Part shown: positions 19,029-28,340 of the stretch, piece by piece
Layout of the letters: each line of letters begins with the position of its first letter
How positions within the stretch are numbered: position 1 is the stretch's first letter
Source of the DNA: Cryobacterium luteum
Lineage (GTDB): Bacteria > Actinomycetota > Actinomycetes > Actinomycetales > Microbacteriaceae
Assembly (NCBI RefSeq): GCF_900110125.1
Contig: NZ_FOCN01000014.1
Coordinates: forward strand, 1 to 64,000
Length of the DNA stretch: 64,000 nt
Direction of reading: 5' to 3'
Notes under the pieces: model-generated
The model's database searches: none
What the model was told of the DNA's origin: nothing
The model's input: only the letters and a program-made list of their open reading frames with translations
Position numbers and translations under genes: made by a program

Positions 19029-20486
19029 TCACCAGAGCCCGAGCACCTTCATCCACAGGCTTGCCGAGACCGTCCAGATGGCGATCAGCACGACGCTCAT
19101 GATGAACCCCACCCGGAACCACTCCGAGGTCTTGACGTAGCCGGAACCGTAGATGACTCCGGCCGGGCCCGAGGCGTAGTGCGTGATCGCTCCGAACAGG
19201 TTGCCGATGAAGCCGAGCGTCAGCGCGGCGAACATCGGCGGGGCGCCGGACGCGATGGCTGCGCCGAGGAAGATCGCGTACATCGCCACAATCTGCGCCG
19301 TGTTCGACGCGAAGAAGTAGTGCGCGTAGAAGTAGGCGAGGGTGAGAATAGCGAAGGCGAGCATCCACGGCAGGCCTCCCACGGCGACGGCTACGGCGTC
19401 GCCGATCCAGCCGATGACGCCAAGCGCGTTGAGTTGGTCGGCCATGCCGACGAGCACGGAGAAGAAGATCAGCGTGCTCCAGGCTGAGACGTTCTCGGCC
19501 ATGTCCTTCCAGGTCAGCACGCGGGTGACCAAGAGGATGCCGATGCCCACGAAAGCCGCGGCCGTCGCGCTGATGCCGAGCATACTCCCGAGCACCCAGA
19601 GCACGAGCAGCAGTACGAAGGTGCCGGTCATGACCAGCTCGCCGCGCGACATCCGTCCCATTTCGGCCAGTTCTTTACGAGCATAGGCGGGCGCTTCGGG
19701 CGTTTTGGTGATCGTCGGGCCGTAGACCTTGGACATCACCCAGGGCACGGCAACGAGGCTGAGCAGCCCGGGAACGAGGGCGGCAAGCGCCCAGTTGCCC
19801 CAGGTCACGTCGATGCCGAGATCGATCGCGGCCTGCTGGGCGATGGGGTTGCCGGCCATGGCGGTGATGAACATCGCCGAGGTGACGGCGTTGACCTGCA
19901 CCGAGGTGAAGGCCAGATAGGAGCCGAGCTTGCGCCTCGAAGCGTCGGTGTCGGGCGTCGACCCCTGCTCGCGGCTGAGCGAGGCGATGATCGGGTAGAG
20001 CACTCCCCCATTGCGGGCCGTGTTCGACGGCGTCGCCGGAGCGAGGACGAGGTCGGTCAGGGCCAGGCCGTAGCTCAGTCCGAGGCTGGAAGCGCCGAGC
20101 TTGGAAATGAACCACAGGGCGATGCGGCGGCCGAGGCCGGTGAGCAGAAATCCCTCAGCGATGAAGAAGGCGGCCACGATCAGCCAGATCGTGGGGTTGG
20201 AGAAACCCTTGAGCGCCTCGGTGGCCGGGTCCATGGTGCCTGTGATCATGGCCAGCGCCAGCCCGAGCAGCGCAACGGATGGCGTGGGCAGCGGCTGCAG
20301 GATCAGCCCCAAAATTGTGCCGACGAAGATCGCCAGCATGTGCATGCCGCGAGCGTCGACGCCGTCGGGCGGCGGCACCAGATAGATCGCGAGCGTGACG
20401 AGAAGGATCGCTGCGACCTTGACGATCACAGTGCGTCGGCCGGGCGCCTCCGTGGCGACCGATGTGACGGTTGATTCGGTACTCAT
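19029..20486 (-). CDS. DASS-family (SLC13-type) dicarboxylate/anion transporter
   Basis: 485 residues with about eleven to thirteen helices. Two SNT-type motifs, APATPSNTARNG in the first half and FFASNTAQIVA in the second, are the Na+/substrate-binding SNT loops of the DASS family. Likely imports or exchanges C4-dicarboxylates such as succinate, malate or fumarate, which fits its position convergent with sdhCAB. A 14-bp palindrome lies about 80 bp upstream of the start. Confidence 0.92.
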   Translation of the reverse strand: MSTESTVTSVATEAPGRRTVIVKVAAILLVTLAIYLVPPPDGVDARGMHMLAIFVGTILGLILQPLPTPSVALLGLALAMITGTMDPATEALKGFSNPTIWLIVAAFFIAEGFLLTGLGRRIALWFISKLGASSLGLSYGLALTDLVLAPATPSNTARNGGVLYPIIASLSREQGSTPDTDASRRKLGSYLAFTSVQVNAVTSAMFITAMAGNPIAQQAAIDLGIDVTWGNWALAALVPGLLSLVAVPWVMSKVYGPTITKTPEAPAYARKELAEMGRMSRGELVMTGTFVLLLVLWVLGSMLGISATAAAFVGIGILLVTRVLTWKDMAENVSAWSTLIFFSVLVGMADQLNALGVIGWIGDAVAVAVGGLPWMLAFAILTLAYFYAHYFFASNTAQIVAMYAIFLGAAIASGAPPMFAALTLGFIGNLFGAITHYASGPAGVIYGSGYVKTSEWFRVGFIMSVVLIAIWTVSASLWMKVLGLW

Positions 20487-20550
20487 GATGTCTCCACGGT
20501 TGCTCGGCGCCTCCGACCAGTCGACCCGGCCGAAGCGGAACTCGTGGACG

Positions 20551-20579
20551 CGCGGGATCGTTCCCGCGTGACGTCACGC
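20551..20579. promoter_or_regulatory. Palindromic cluster upstream of dicarboxylate transporter
   Basis: Two abutting inverted repeats: CGCGGGA-TCGT-TCCCGCG (20551-20568) and the perfect 14-bp palindrome GCGTGACGTCACGC (20566-20579). They lie in the 145-bp divergent region, 65-93 bp before the transporter start and about 53 bp before the DoxX gene. Probable operator of a dimeric regulator; which one is not evident. Confidence 0.5.
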
Positions 20580-20631
20580 TTGCAATTTTAGCGTCATCGC
20601 CGCAAACCCGTCGACGACTACACTCGTTGCA

Positions 20632-21108
20632 ATGACTCCTGATCAACTTTCCGAGGCAGCGACGAACGCACGTCGTTCTGTGCCGCGACTGCTGGGGCGG
20701 CTGGCCCTCGGGGGCTTCCTGCTGCTGGCCGGAATCAGCCATCTCACCTTCAATCGGGAGGCATTTCAGGCGCAGGTTCCCTCCTGGGTGCCCCTCGACT
20801 CGGACCTCGTCGTCGTACTCTCCGGAATCGCCGAAATCACCCTTGGACTCGCACTCGTCGCGCTGCAGCGGTGGCGGGTGGCTGTCGGCTGGACCGTGGC
20901 CGCATTCTTCGTGGCCATCTTTCCCGGCAACATCTCGCAATTCGTCTCGGCGACCGACTCGTTCGGGTTGAACTCGGATCTGTCTCGGGGCATCCGCCTC
21001 GCCTTTCAACCACTGCTCGTACTGTGGGCACTGTGGTCCACTGGTGCCTGGCGAGCCTGGCGCGGCAGCCGGCACCGTGAATCGGGTGCGACGCCTAGAG
21101 CGAAGTAG
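20632..21108 (+). CDS. DoxX-like integral membrane protein
   Basis: 158 residues, four hydrophobic helices. LLGRLALGGFLLLAGISHL, a SGIAEITLGLALVALQRWR centre and a PGNISQFV segment match the DoxX/MauE-like superfamily. These proteins are involved in thiol or quinone-linked redox homeostasis in some bacteria; the role of this one is unknown. Its end overlaps the convergent gene by 14 bp. A TACACT sequence shortly before the ATG could be a -10 box with a very short leader. Confidence 0.82.
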   Translation: MTPDQLSEAATNARRSVPRLLGRLALGGFLLLAGISHLTFNREAFQAQVPSWVPLDSDLVVVLSGIAEITLGLALVALQRWRVAVGWTVAAFFVAIFPGNISQFVSATDSFGLNSDLSRGIRLAFQPLLVLWALWSTGAWRAWRGSRHRESGATPRAK

Positions 21109-21712
21109 TGACGGGGCTTGAGCGCAACCACATGCCCGACGTGGGGTGAAACGGTAGCAGGACGTGCAGGAGGAGCCCGGACAGGGCGGTGAAGGCCATT
21201 GCTCCGATCGCGCCGAAATTCGTGGACTGTGCGTCGACGTCGCCCCCGGCCAGCGTCGTCAGCGTCCAGCCGAGCGCCCACAGCGCGGCCACGCCGATGG
21301 ACCACAACCACCGTCGCCGGGCGCGGTGCGGTAGCGCGACAGCCTGAGCCGCACCGAGCACGAGTCCGGTGATCGCTCCCATCAGGGCCAGCTCGACCAA
21401 CGTCGTGCGATAGTTGACGACGGTCGAGCCGAACAGCAGCCCGAGGCCCATGCCGATCCCGGTCAGGGGAATCCAGATCAGCGGATCGAGACGACGCCGA
21501 CTGACCAGCACCTGTCCGACGCCGATGACGACCCCGCAGACCGCGCCGCCGATCAGCGCCGACACGGGATTGCTGACCCGCCCACCGACCGCCGTGCCCG
21601 CCAGGCCCGCTATCGGAAAAGCAAGGAACCCGATCAGCCAGAGCAGCCAGGTGGAGAGAAAGGTGGGGTTACGAAAGCTGGGATTACGGTGGAGGCGCCG
21701 CGTGCTGGTCAC
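21095..21712 (-). CDS. Hypothetical membrane protein, six helices
   Basis: 205 residues from GTG at 21712, chosen for the GGAG eight bases upstream; an in-frame ATG at 21790 lacks a ribosome site. Six hydrophobic segments with many small residues (AGLAGTAVGGRVSNPVSALIGGAVCG; LMGAITGLVLGAAQA). No family recognised beyond 'membrane protein'. Convergent with the DoxX gene. Confidence 0.7.
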   Translation of the reverse strand: MTSTRRLHRNPSFRNPTFLSTWLLWLIGFLAFPIAGLAGTAVGGRVSNPVSALIGGAVCGVVIGVGQVLVSRRRLDPLIWIPLTGIGMGLGLLFGSTVVNYRTTLVELALMGAITGLVLGAAQAVALPHRARRRWLWSIGVAALWALGWTLTTLAGGDVDAQSTNFGAIGAMAFTALSGLLLHVLLPFHPTSGMWLRSSPVTTSL

Positions 21713-21867
21713 GATTCTGCTCCAGTCCCAAACGCCGGTCGGTGGGGTGCTCCGGTCGGCCAGAAGATCTGAAGTCCGACACACAGACATGGTACGCCCA
21801 GGCCAGTGCACCGCGACAGCTGGTAGGCACACCCGGCAACGACCCCGCAGCAGGGCCGGCGCCACCA

Positions 21868-22344
21868 CTACTGGGCTGGAGTGCCCATGTCTTCGGACCA
21901 CACGGCAGTCGCCCCGCTGTGACCGATCAGGATGGCCTGCACCATTGTGCCCGACGAAGCCCCAAGCGCCGCAACGGCGATGGCGATGGCAACCCACTGC
22001 GGCGCACGGGTCGTTGGTGCCTTCTTGAGGTTCCACCAGAACAGCACCGCGGCGATGAGGACCATTCCGATCACCCAGGGCAGCATTCCTTCGGCCAGGT
22101 CAGCGTGAGTTTCAATGAGGGCGCTCTCGGAAACCCGTTCTTCCAGGGCCTCCCCCGATTCGGTCGACAACGGCACGAGCACGAGCGCAGCCAGGGTCAG
22201 CCCGAGCGGCAGGAGCTTGGCCCAACGGCGAAAGCGCGGCCAGAATGCTGCCAAAAGCAGGATCAGCGCCGCGGTCGGAACCACGACCTCGGTCGCGTGC
22301 ACGATAAGCGGATGCATGGGCAGACCGAAAAATGTGTCAAGCAT
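21868..22344 (-). CDS. DUF2231-like small membrane protein
   Basis: 158 residues from the ATG preceded by GGAGATAACC. DTFFGLPMHPLIVHATEVVVP at the start with a conserved HPLIVH, then four helices, resembles DUF2231 membrane proteins. Late segment GASSGTMVQAILIGHSGATAVW keeps the His typical of the family. It occupies the place right after jetC where jetD is normally found. Confidence 0.75.
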   Translation of the reverse strand: MLDTFFGLPMHPLIVHATEVVVPTAALILLLAAFWPRFRRWAKLLPLGLTLAALVLVPLSTESGEALEERVSESALIETHADLAEGMLPWVIGMVLIAAVLFWWNLKKAPTTRAPQWVAIAIAVAALGASSGTMVQAILIGHSGATAVWSEDMGTPAQ

Positions 22345-22396
22345 GGTTATCTCCACAGGTAAGTCGTCTCGGCGCAGGTTCTTCAGATCAAACGTG

Positions 22397-22421
22397 CGTC
22401 TCTACATCGATGCTAGAGACG
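22397..22421. promoter_or_regulatory. Inverted repeat upstream of DUF2231 gene / downstream of jetC
   Basis: Perfect 8-bp arms CGTCTCTA and TAGAGACG separated by 9 bp, with the internal palindrome CATCGATG. It lies 53-77 bp upstream of the DUF2231 start and about 100 bp past jetC. No T-run on either side, so an operator is more likely than an intrinsic terminator. Confidence 0.45.
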
Positions 22422-22454
22422 GGGGTCTGCCATCGCTATGTAGGACAGCCTGCG

Positions 22455-22499
22455 CTAAGCGGAGGCGGCGTCCCCGCCAGGTGCGGATGTCGCGACCAT
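22455..22499 (-). other. 14-codon micro-ORF at the usual jetD position
   Basis: Twenty bases after the jetC stop an AGGAG precedes an ATG that opens a 14-codon frame (MVATSAPGGDAASA) closed by TAG. The spacing between AGGAG and ATG is short. It might be the relic start of a deleted jetD or chance. Confidence 0.25.
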
Positions 22500-22518
22500 C
22501 TACTCCTGCTAAGTACCG

Positions 22519-25500
22519 CTAAGCCGCGGCTTGCGGCGACGCCAACGGCGTGATGTAGGAGTAGCCGCTGGCGGTGTTCTTGGTGATCGACAGCACGAGC
22601 TGCATGTGTGGCTCGAGCGCGGTGACCTTGTCGAGGGGCGCGCCGACGATGAGCTGAAAGCCGAGCCCCTTCCACGCGGCGACGGCCCGGCCGGCGAACT
22701 CGGCGTCGGATTTCACGAAGCCCTCGTCGAGGAACACTGGGGCGAAGCGCGGCCGGGTGCGGCTTTCATCGCCGAGCTGAAAGCGCAGGGCTGCACCGAC
22801 GACGAACGCCACGAGTTCCTGCGACTCGCCACCGCTCTTGCCGCCGAGCGAGGAGTAGGTGCTGACTTCCACGCCCTCCGGCGTCACCCGCACCGCGGTG
22901 ATCTCCACGTGAGCGCGCACGTCGAGCAGCAGCTCGCGCTGCGCGGTACTGGAGCCGGTCAGGCCGTCGGGTCGACGGATCAGAATCATGAACTGCTGCA
23001 GCCGGGTGAACCGGTCTTCCGTTTCATCGTCGGTGAGCTGTTCCGTCGACCCCGAGGAGAGCGCCTTGAGCTCCTTGCGAAACGCGGTCGCGTCATCGCG
23101 GTGCAGGCGGCGCAGCGAAATTTGCAAGCGGTCGCGGGTCGCACCGAACGGAAGTGTTGCGAGGATTTCATTGATTGGCCGCAGGCGGTCTTCGATCTCC
23201 TCGATCGCCGTGTTGAACGCGCCGGTGAGCGGCACGAGGTCCTGCCCGCTCCACGTTTCCAGATGACGTTTCCATTCCTGACGCCGCTCCGACAAGCCGA
23301 GGGTGCGGATGGCATCGAGGATGTCGGTATAGCTCGTGACCGATTCAAGCGCGACGCCGATGTTCGGGTCGGGCCAGCGGGCCTGGTAGCTCTCGAAGAT
23401 GCCGATCATGGTGGCTCGGTCGCGTGCGGCGAGGCCCCGATCCTGCGCCGATTGGGCGATGAGTCTTTCACGCAGGCGCTTCAGGCCGCCGGGAAAGCCG
23501 GCGAGATCGTTCTGGTCGGTGACGAGTGCGAACTGCTCGCTGAGGTGTGCGGAATGCTCCTCGGACAGGGTCAGAGTCGCACCCCGTTCAATCTGCTCGA
23601 GCCGGTCGGTCACCGTGTCCTGCGCGTCGACAAGGGCGCCCTGCTCGTCACCCAGCGCCGCGCCGGTCTGCTCGGTCAGGTGCTTGAGCTTCTGGGCGGC
23701 GTCGAGTTCCAGCAGGAGCCGGCCCTCTTCGTCACTGAGGGCTCGCAGGATGTCGCTGCCGGCCAGCATCCGCTCTTGTTCGGACTGCTTCGCGAGAATG
23801 CGTGCCGCGGCGGCTGCAACGTCGATTGATGACCAGTCGGTGTCGAGAATGTGCTGGTGAGCGGCTTGACGCCCCCGCAGCTCACCGAGTTGCTCGGCAA
23901 TAGCGGATGCCCGCCCCGCGGCAGCGTCGGCCACCAGCGCCTGCGCACTCAACTCCGCCGCAATGTCGTCGAGTCGGGCGCGGCTGGAAAACCCAATGAT
24001 CGATTTCTGGCCCGCGTTCGCACCGTGCGCGCCGCGGGAACCGTTGCGGGTCTGCCCGCTCGGGGTCACCCGTGCGCCGGACCAACCGGATTCAGCCGGG
24101 CCCCCCAGGTCGGACGGGCCGGGCACACACAGGGCGTCGAGGTTCGATGACCTGAGGCGCGCCTGCACCCAGCTGCTGAACGGCGAGTTTTTCACGTCGA
24201 GCTTGCCCGACACGTAGCGGGAGTCTCCGGCGCGGTGCTGGTGCGGCTGCAGCGCCACGCCCTCGAAGTGGATGCGCAGCGGCAGCTGCAGCGGATCGAT
24301 CGCCGCGCTCAGCTGCGCGAGCCGGGTTTCATCGACGAGCAGCACCCGTACGACCGACGCCAGGGTCACCTCTGCGGCCTGCCGCCACTGCTCCTCGCCG
24401 GCGGCGAGGTCGATCAATTCGGCCAGGAACGGCAGTTCCTCGGGCGGAATTGCCGCGGCCTCGGCGATCATCAGCCGGGCGTTGTGCAGGGCGAACGGCA
24501 CCAGGCTCTCCCGCCCGGTCAGAAACACCCGTTCCTGCTTGAGTGAGCGGATGCCCTCCTCCACCGGGTATAACTCACGTTGCAGCGCCGAGCGAGTCGC
24601 TTCCAGTGCCGTCTCGGCGGCCGTGAACCCGGTAGCAAACAGGTCAGCGCCCTGCTGGGCGGCTGCAAACGCCGCGGCGGAATCGATCGGCGCGGAATCG
24701 ATCGACGCCGCCAGCGAACGCACCCGGGCATCGAAAGCAGTGCGCTCACGAGCCACCTGGTCGTGCTGCTCGCCCAGCTGCACGAGTTCGGCCTGCAGCC
24801 GTTCGAGCACGTCGCCGCCATTATCGCGCTGCTGCTGTTGCAGCTGGGCGACCCGGGTCTTCAGCGCCGTTTCGGTGTCGCGGGCCTTGGCCCTGGCGGT
24901 CTCGTTCTCACGGCGGGCGGCCCGGTTGGTGTCGGCGGCGTTCTCCAGCAGGGTGTGCTCGGCCATCAGCTGCCAGAGCACGAAGGGGGTGTTCCCTGGC
25001 CGGTGCACCCCGAACGTGTCGACCAGGTCGGCCTGGGCGGTCGCGGCCTCGTAGGACTGGTGGAGCTGGGGCAGGCGTTCGAGCACCTGGGCCTTCTGCG
25101 CCTCGGTGACCATGGCGCCGTAGGAACGTTCGAGATCTTCGAAGTGGTCGACCGCCTTGTCGGCGGCGGCGAAGGTCGCGGGCTCTTCGAGCACCATCGA
25201 CTTGTACAGGCCGTCGACCGTTTTGACCTGCTGGCCGGCCTGGATGCGGGCGAGCAGGCGCAGGGCCTTACCGCCCTCGCCGTTCGCGCCGATGCCGAGC
25301 CGGGTGTACAGGGTCTGGGCGAAGGCCGCGTAGGTGTCGAACACGTCGAGGCCGTCGAACCGGGACTTGAGTGCACGTTTATCGAACCGACTCTCGGCGC
25401 AGGAGGCGAGGTCGCGCAGGTCCAGGCTCCCGTCGGTCGTGGCCATTTTCATGGTGACGTCGGCGAATTTGTGGGTGCCGCGCGGCACGAAGTAGGCCCG

Positions 25501-25929
25501 CAGCACGGTGAATCGGCGTTCGTTGTCATCAATAAAGGTGAGAGCGACGGCTCCCCAGGTGGCTTCGTGCGCACCCCGCAGCACCTGGTCGGTCAGTTCA
25601 CCCGTGCCGGCTTCCCGGTTGGTGTCGGTCTTTCCGCGCAGGTAGGTCATCAGGTTGCGCTGGTCGACGCTTCGGGCGCGCCCCGAGCCGGCATCGTTGG
25701 AGGCCCCGTTGAACGGAGTGTCGGAGGGCATCATGAGAGCGAGATAGGCGTCGAGCAGGCTGCTCTTGCCCGTGCCGGACGCACCGGAGACGAGGGTGGC
25801 CTGCCGGGCAAAGTCGATCTCATGGTGGCCGTGAAAACCGCCCCAGTTGACCAACTGCATCGATTCGGCCCGCCACTGGGTGGTGCCCTCGGTAGCGCCG
25901 TCGATGTAGAACAGCGGGGAATCGTTCAT
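22519..25929 (-). CDS. jetC: JetC-like SMC-type ATPase of a Wadjet/MksBEF complex
   Basis: 1136 residues. Walker A GASGTGKS (49-56) in an N-terminal half-domain, long heptad-rich coiled-coil arms (about 265-440 and 680-860) around a central hinge-like region, and at the C-terminus the ABC signature [11 protein letters not shown] and Walker B PVFLDEGF. This is the MukB/MksB-type SMC of the Wadjet family, which recognises and extrudes small circular DNA. It overlaps jetB by 4 bp. No JetD nuclease gene follows. Confidence 0.92.
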   Translation of the reverse strand: MNDSPLFYIDGATEGTTQWRAESMQLVNWGGFHGHHEIDFARQATLVSGASGTGKSSLLDAYLALMMPSDTPFNGASNDAGSGRARSVDQRNLMTYLRGKTDTNREAGTGELTDQVLRGAHEATWGAVALTFIDDNERRFTVLRAYFVPRGTHKFADVTMKMATTDGSLDLRDLASCAESRFDKRALKSRFDGLDVFDTYAAFAQTLYTRLGIGANGEGGKALRLLARIQAGQQVKTVDGLYKSMVLEEPATFAAADKAVDHFEDLERSYGAMVTEAQKAQVLERLPQLHQSYEAATAQADLVDTFGVHRPGNTPFVLWQLMAEHTLLENAADTNRAARRENETARAKARDTETALKTRVAQLQQQQRDNGGDVLERLQAELVQLGEQHDQVARERTAFDARVRSLAASIDSAPIDSAAAFAAAQQGADLFATGFTAAETALEATRSALQRELYPVEEGIRSLKQERVFLTGRESLVPFALHNARLMIAEAAAIPPEELPFLAELIDLAAGEEQWRQAAEVTLASVVRVLLVDETRLAQLSAAIDPLQLPLRIHFEGVALQPHQHRAGDSRYVSGKLDVKNSPFSSWVQARLRSSNLDALCVPGPSDLGGPAESGWSGARVTPSGQTRNGSRGAHGANAGQKSIIGFSSRARLDDIAAELSAQALVADAAAGRASAIAEQLGELRGRQAAHQHILDTDWSSIDVAAAAARILAKQSEQERMLAGSDILRALSDEEGRLLLELDAAQKLKHLTEQTGAALGDEQGALVDAQDTVTDRLEQIERGATLTLSEEHSAHLSEQFALVTDQNDLAGFPGGLKRLRERLIAQSAQDRGLAARDRATMIGIFESYQARWPDPNIGVALESVTSYTDILDAIRTLGLSERRQEWKRHLETWSGQDLVPLTGAFNTAIEEIEDRLRPINEILATLPFGATRDRLQISLRRLHRDDATAFRKELKALSSGSTEQLTDDETEDRFTRLQQFMILIRRPDGLTGSSTAQRELLLDVRAHVEITAVRVTPEGVEVSTYSSLGGKSGGESQELVAFVVGAALRFQLGDESRTRPRFAPVFLDEGFVKSDAEFAGRAVAAWKGLGFQLIVGAPLDKVTALEPHMQLVLSITKNTASGYSYITPLASPQAAA

Positions 25930-26636
25930 ACCAGGGGCTCCAAAAGGGTTTCTTCGCGGTTTTCAGCGCTGTTTTCTTCGCGCAGCCAGTCGAGCAGCTC
26001 ACCGAGGCGTTCCACCGACAAGAGCACCTCAATCACCGCCGAGATGCGAAACCGGTCCGGATCACTGGTTTTCAGCAGCACCCGCGCCTTGGCCAGGCTG
26101 TCGACCGCGGCCGCTGCCTTGCGGGCGTCTCCGGAAAGGTCAGTGGCGTACTCGGGGCGAAAGTGCGCGACGTTCTCGACCAGGTTGTCGCGGTCGACCA
26201 GCACGATCTCCTGGCCGTTGGCTCGTTCGCTGCGAAAACGCTGTCGCAGCAGCACGAGCAGAATGGTCTCTTCGCGGGTGTAGGCCACGTCGTGCAACAG
26301 TGTGGGAAACCGTTCGCCGCCCTCAGCGATGGCTTGTCGCTTGAACGCGACCTCGTAGTGCCGGTCGACGTGCAGGTCGAGAAAGACGTCGTTGAGGCGC
26401 GATTTGAGCAGGCTCTGCGACTTGAGCAGGGTCTGCCATTCGGCCGGCTGCAGGGCCGCCGAGATGTAGCGGTGCTTCAGCAGCAGCACGAGGGTGCGGC
26501 GTTGCTCCGCGCTGAGCCCGCCCTCGTCTCCCTCGAACAGGGACAGGCTCGCCGGTTCGCTGTCGATACCGGTGTACTCGACCACATCGCCGTCGGTCAT
26601 GTCGTCAGTCATATTGCCGGTCAGGTCGTCATTCAT
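25926..26636 (-). CDS. jetB: JetB, DUF4194 kleisin-associated subunit
   Basis: 236 residues. DUF4194 (MksE/JetB) features: [20 protein letters not shown], a winged-helix region, [14 protein letters not shown], and the terminal [25 protein letters not shown]. The first 35 residues are acidic and repetitive ([17 protein letters not shown]). It acts as the KITE-like subunit bridging JetA and JetC. Overlaps both jetA (8 bp) and jetC (4 bp): one translationally coupled operon. Confidence 0.9.
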   Translation of the reverse strand: MNDDLTGNMTDDMTDGDVVEYTGIDSEPASLSLFEGDEGGLSAEQRRTLVLLLKHRYISAALQPAEWQTLLKSQSLLKSRLNDVFLDLHVDRHYEVAFKRQAIAEGGERFPTLLHDVAYTREETILLVLLRQRFRSERANGQEIVLVDRDNLVENVAHFRPEYATDLSGDARKAAAAVDSLAKARVLLKTSDPDRFRISAVIEVLLSVERLGELLDWLREENSAENREETLLEPLV

Positions 26637-28164
26637 GCTCGGAACCCAAATTCTGGGCGGCCAGGGCCGCCATGTCGTCGTTGGTCAGGGTGCGGCGCGG
26701 CAGGTCGAAAACCCGCACCGAGCCATCCGGTCGCACCGTTTCGAAGCTCTCAAGGCCGGGCTGAACGGCGGGCACGCCCAGCTGGGCGGCCAGTTGCAGC
26801 AGGCCGAGAATCTCGACCGGCCGGCGCAGGCTGGCGTCGAGCGCGTTGAACGCGCTGCCAACGGATGCGGCCTCCCCCGCCCCGGAAGCCGCCCCGGATC
26901 CCGCCGCGAACGCCGCCACCAGCGCGTCGCGCAGTTCTTCGAGCAGCGGCCCGCCCTGCTGACGCAGGTCGCCGAGGCTCGGCCCGGCCGGTGCAGCAGA
27001 GGACACATCGACCAGCGCCGGCGGACCCCGGTGAGCGACCGGGTCGTAGAAGCGCTCACGCAGATGCTCGACCTCGAGTCGGCCGGGCATGAGTTCGGCG
27101 GTGACCGTGGAGCGCGGGCCGGCGGTCAGCATCCAGGTGGCCAGTTCGCGGTTGATATCGCGCAGCACGTGTTCGAGCTCGCGGTCTTTCACCACGTCAT
27201 GGTTGACGATGTGCTCGCGCAGGGTGGTGGTGAGCCCCTTGCGCTGGGTCAGCACGTCGTCGATGCCCTTGCGCAGCAGGGTCACGGTACTCATGAAGCT
27301 GCGGCGCTCGTTCAGGCTCAGTTCGAGGGCGAACGGGTGCAGCAAAATCGTCTCGAGGTCGGCTTTGAGCCCCTGTATGAGGGTGTCGTTGCGCAGCAGC
27401 GTGAACGCGCCCTCGAAGGCGCGACCCTCAGCGGTCGACGACATGAGGGCATCCGTTTTGGCGAGGTAGTCGTCGAGGACCTCGCTGATCGGGCGTTGCT
27501 CACCGCGAAAGTCGTTGATGATTTGTCGGTGCATGGCCGCGACCGACTCTTCGACGCGTTTGAAGTCGCTCGGCAGCTGCGCGATGAGGTCGATGAGGTT
27601 GGCGTAGCCCTCGTGCATCTGTTCGTTCGAGGCGGCCGCAATCAAGCCTCCGTCGGCGAGGCGGTCACGTTCGCTGGTCAGTTCATCGATCTGCTGGTCG
27701 AGGCGGCGCACCCGCTCCTCGCGATCGGGGTTGGCCTCGGTGGCGCGGTGCCGCACCGTGTCGACGATCGTGGCGAGGCGGGATTCGCTGATCAGCGCCC
27801 GATCGCCGGCGAGACCGTCGACCAGCAGCAGGGCTTCGAGGGCGTGGCTGGTGAGTGAGTAGTGCTCGTCACTTCCCTCATCGCCGTCGCGGAGCTCGCG
27901 GTACAGCCAGAGGTCGTTCATCCACTGCACGCAGAGGGCCCGGCCGGTTTTCTCGGGGGCGTCGATGCCGGTGCTGCGGAGGTCGGCGAGGTAGGCATCC
28001 ACCTGGGTGTGCAGCAACTCGCAGGGAACGCTGCGGCGATCACGGCTGAACGAACTCTTGAACACCGCGAGCACGAACGGCGCCCATTTGCGGTCGAGCA
28101 GGCGCAGGGTGGGTTTGTCGAAGGCTTCGCGCACCCGCGCCAATTCGCCCGCAATATCACTCAA
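26629..28164 (-). CDS. jetA: JetA, DUF3375 kleisin subunit
   Basis: 511 residues, first gene of the operon. DUF3375 signature at the start: [35 protein letters not shown] and [17 protein letters not shown] coiled coil runs near 175-200 ([21 protein letters not shown]). It is the MksF-like kleisin that closes the JetC ring. It is divergent from an LLM oxidoreductase with 176 bp between starts. Confidence 0.9.
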   Translation of the reverse strand: MSDIAGELARVREAFDKPTLRLLDRKWAPFVLAVFKSSFSRDRRSVPCELLHTQVDAYLADLRSTGIDAPEKTGRALCVQWMNDLWLYRELRDGDEGSDEHYSLTSHALEALLLVDGLAGDRALISESRLATIVDTVRHRATEANPDREERVRRLDQQIDELTSERDRLADGGLIAAASNEQMHEGYANLIDLIAQLPSDFKRVEESVAAMHRQIINDFRGEQRPISEVLDDYLAKTDALMSSTAEGRAFEGAFTLLRNDTLIQGLKADLETILLHPFALELSLNERRSFMSTVTLLRKGIDDVLTQRKGLTTTLREHIVNHDVVKDRELEHVLRDINRELATWMLTAGPRSTVTAELMPGRLEVEHLRERFYDPVAHRGPPALVDVSSAAPAGPSLGDLRQQGGPLLEELRDALVAAFAAGSGAASGAGEAASVGSAFNALDASLRRPVEILGLLQLAAQLGVPAVQPGLESFETVRPDGSVRVFDLPRRTLTNDDMAALAAQNLGSEHE

Positions 28165-28249
28165 TAGCTGGTTCCTCTCCAGCTCTCCACTTTAACCGAC
28201 TGGCCGGGTGCCCCCGTACGGTGGCCAACCCAAATACGTCGGGCCGCCA

Positions 28250-28285
28250 ATGTGCAACTTTGTGTCGCAGAATTTCTTTGGGTGA
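28250..28285 (+). other. Possible leader peptide upstream of the organosulfur operon
   Basis: An 11-codon frame MCNFVSQNFFG ends 55 bp before the LLM gene. Cys-containing leader peptides control several actinobacterial sulfur operons, and the downstream genes look sulfur-related. There is no visible ribosome site and only one Cys codon. Confidence 0.2.
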
Positions 28286-28340
28286 ACAAGAAAGCGGCGA
28301 GCGGGCGACCCGAGCGAGACGCCTGCGGCAGAGTTTCGCC

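Noticed and set aside
22345-22518. Frameshifted jetD body
   Set aside because: Only 174 bp are available and no JetD-like residues appear in the - strand frames beyond the 14-codon frame.
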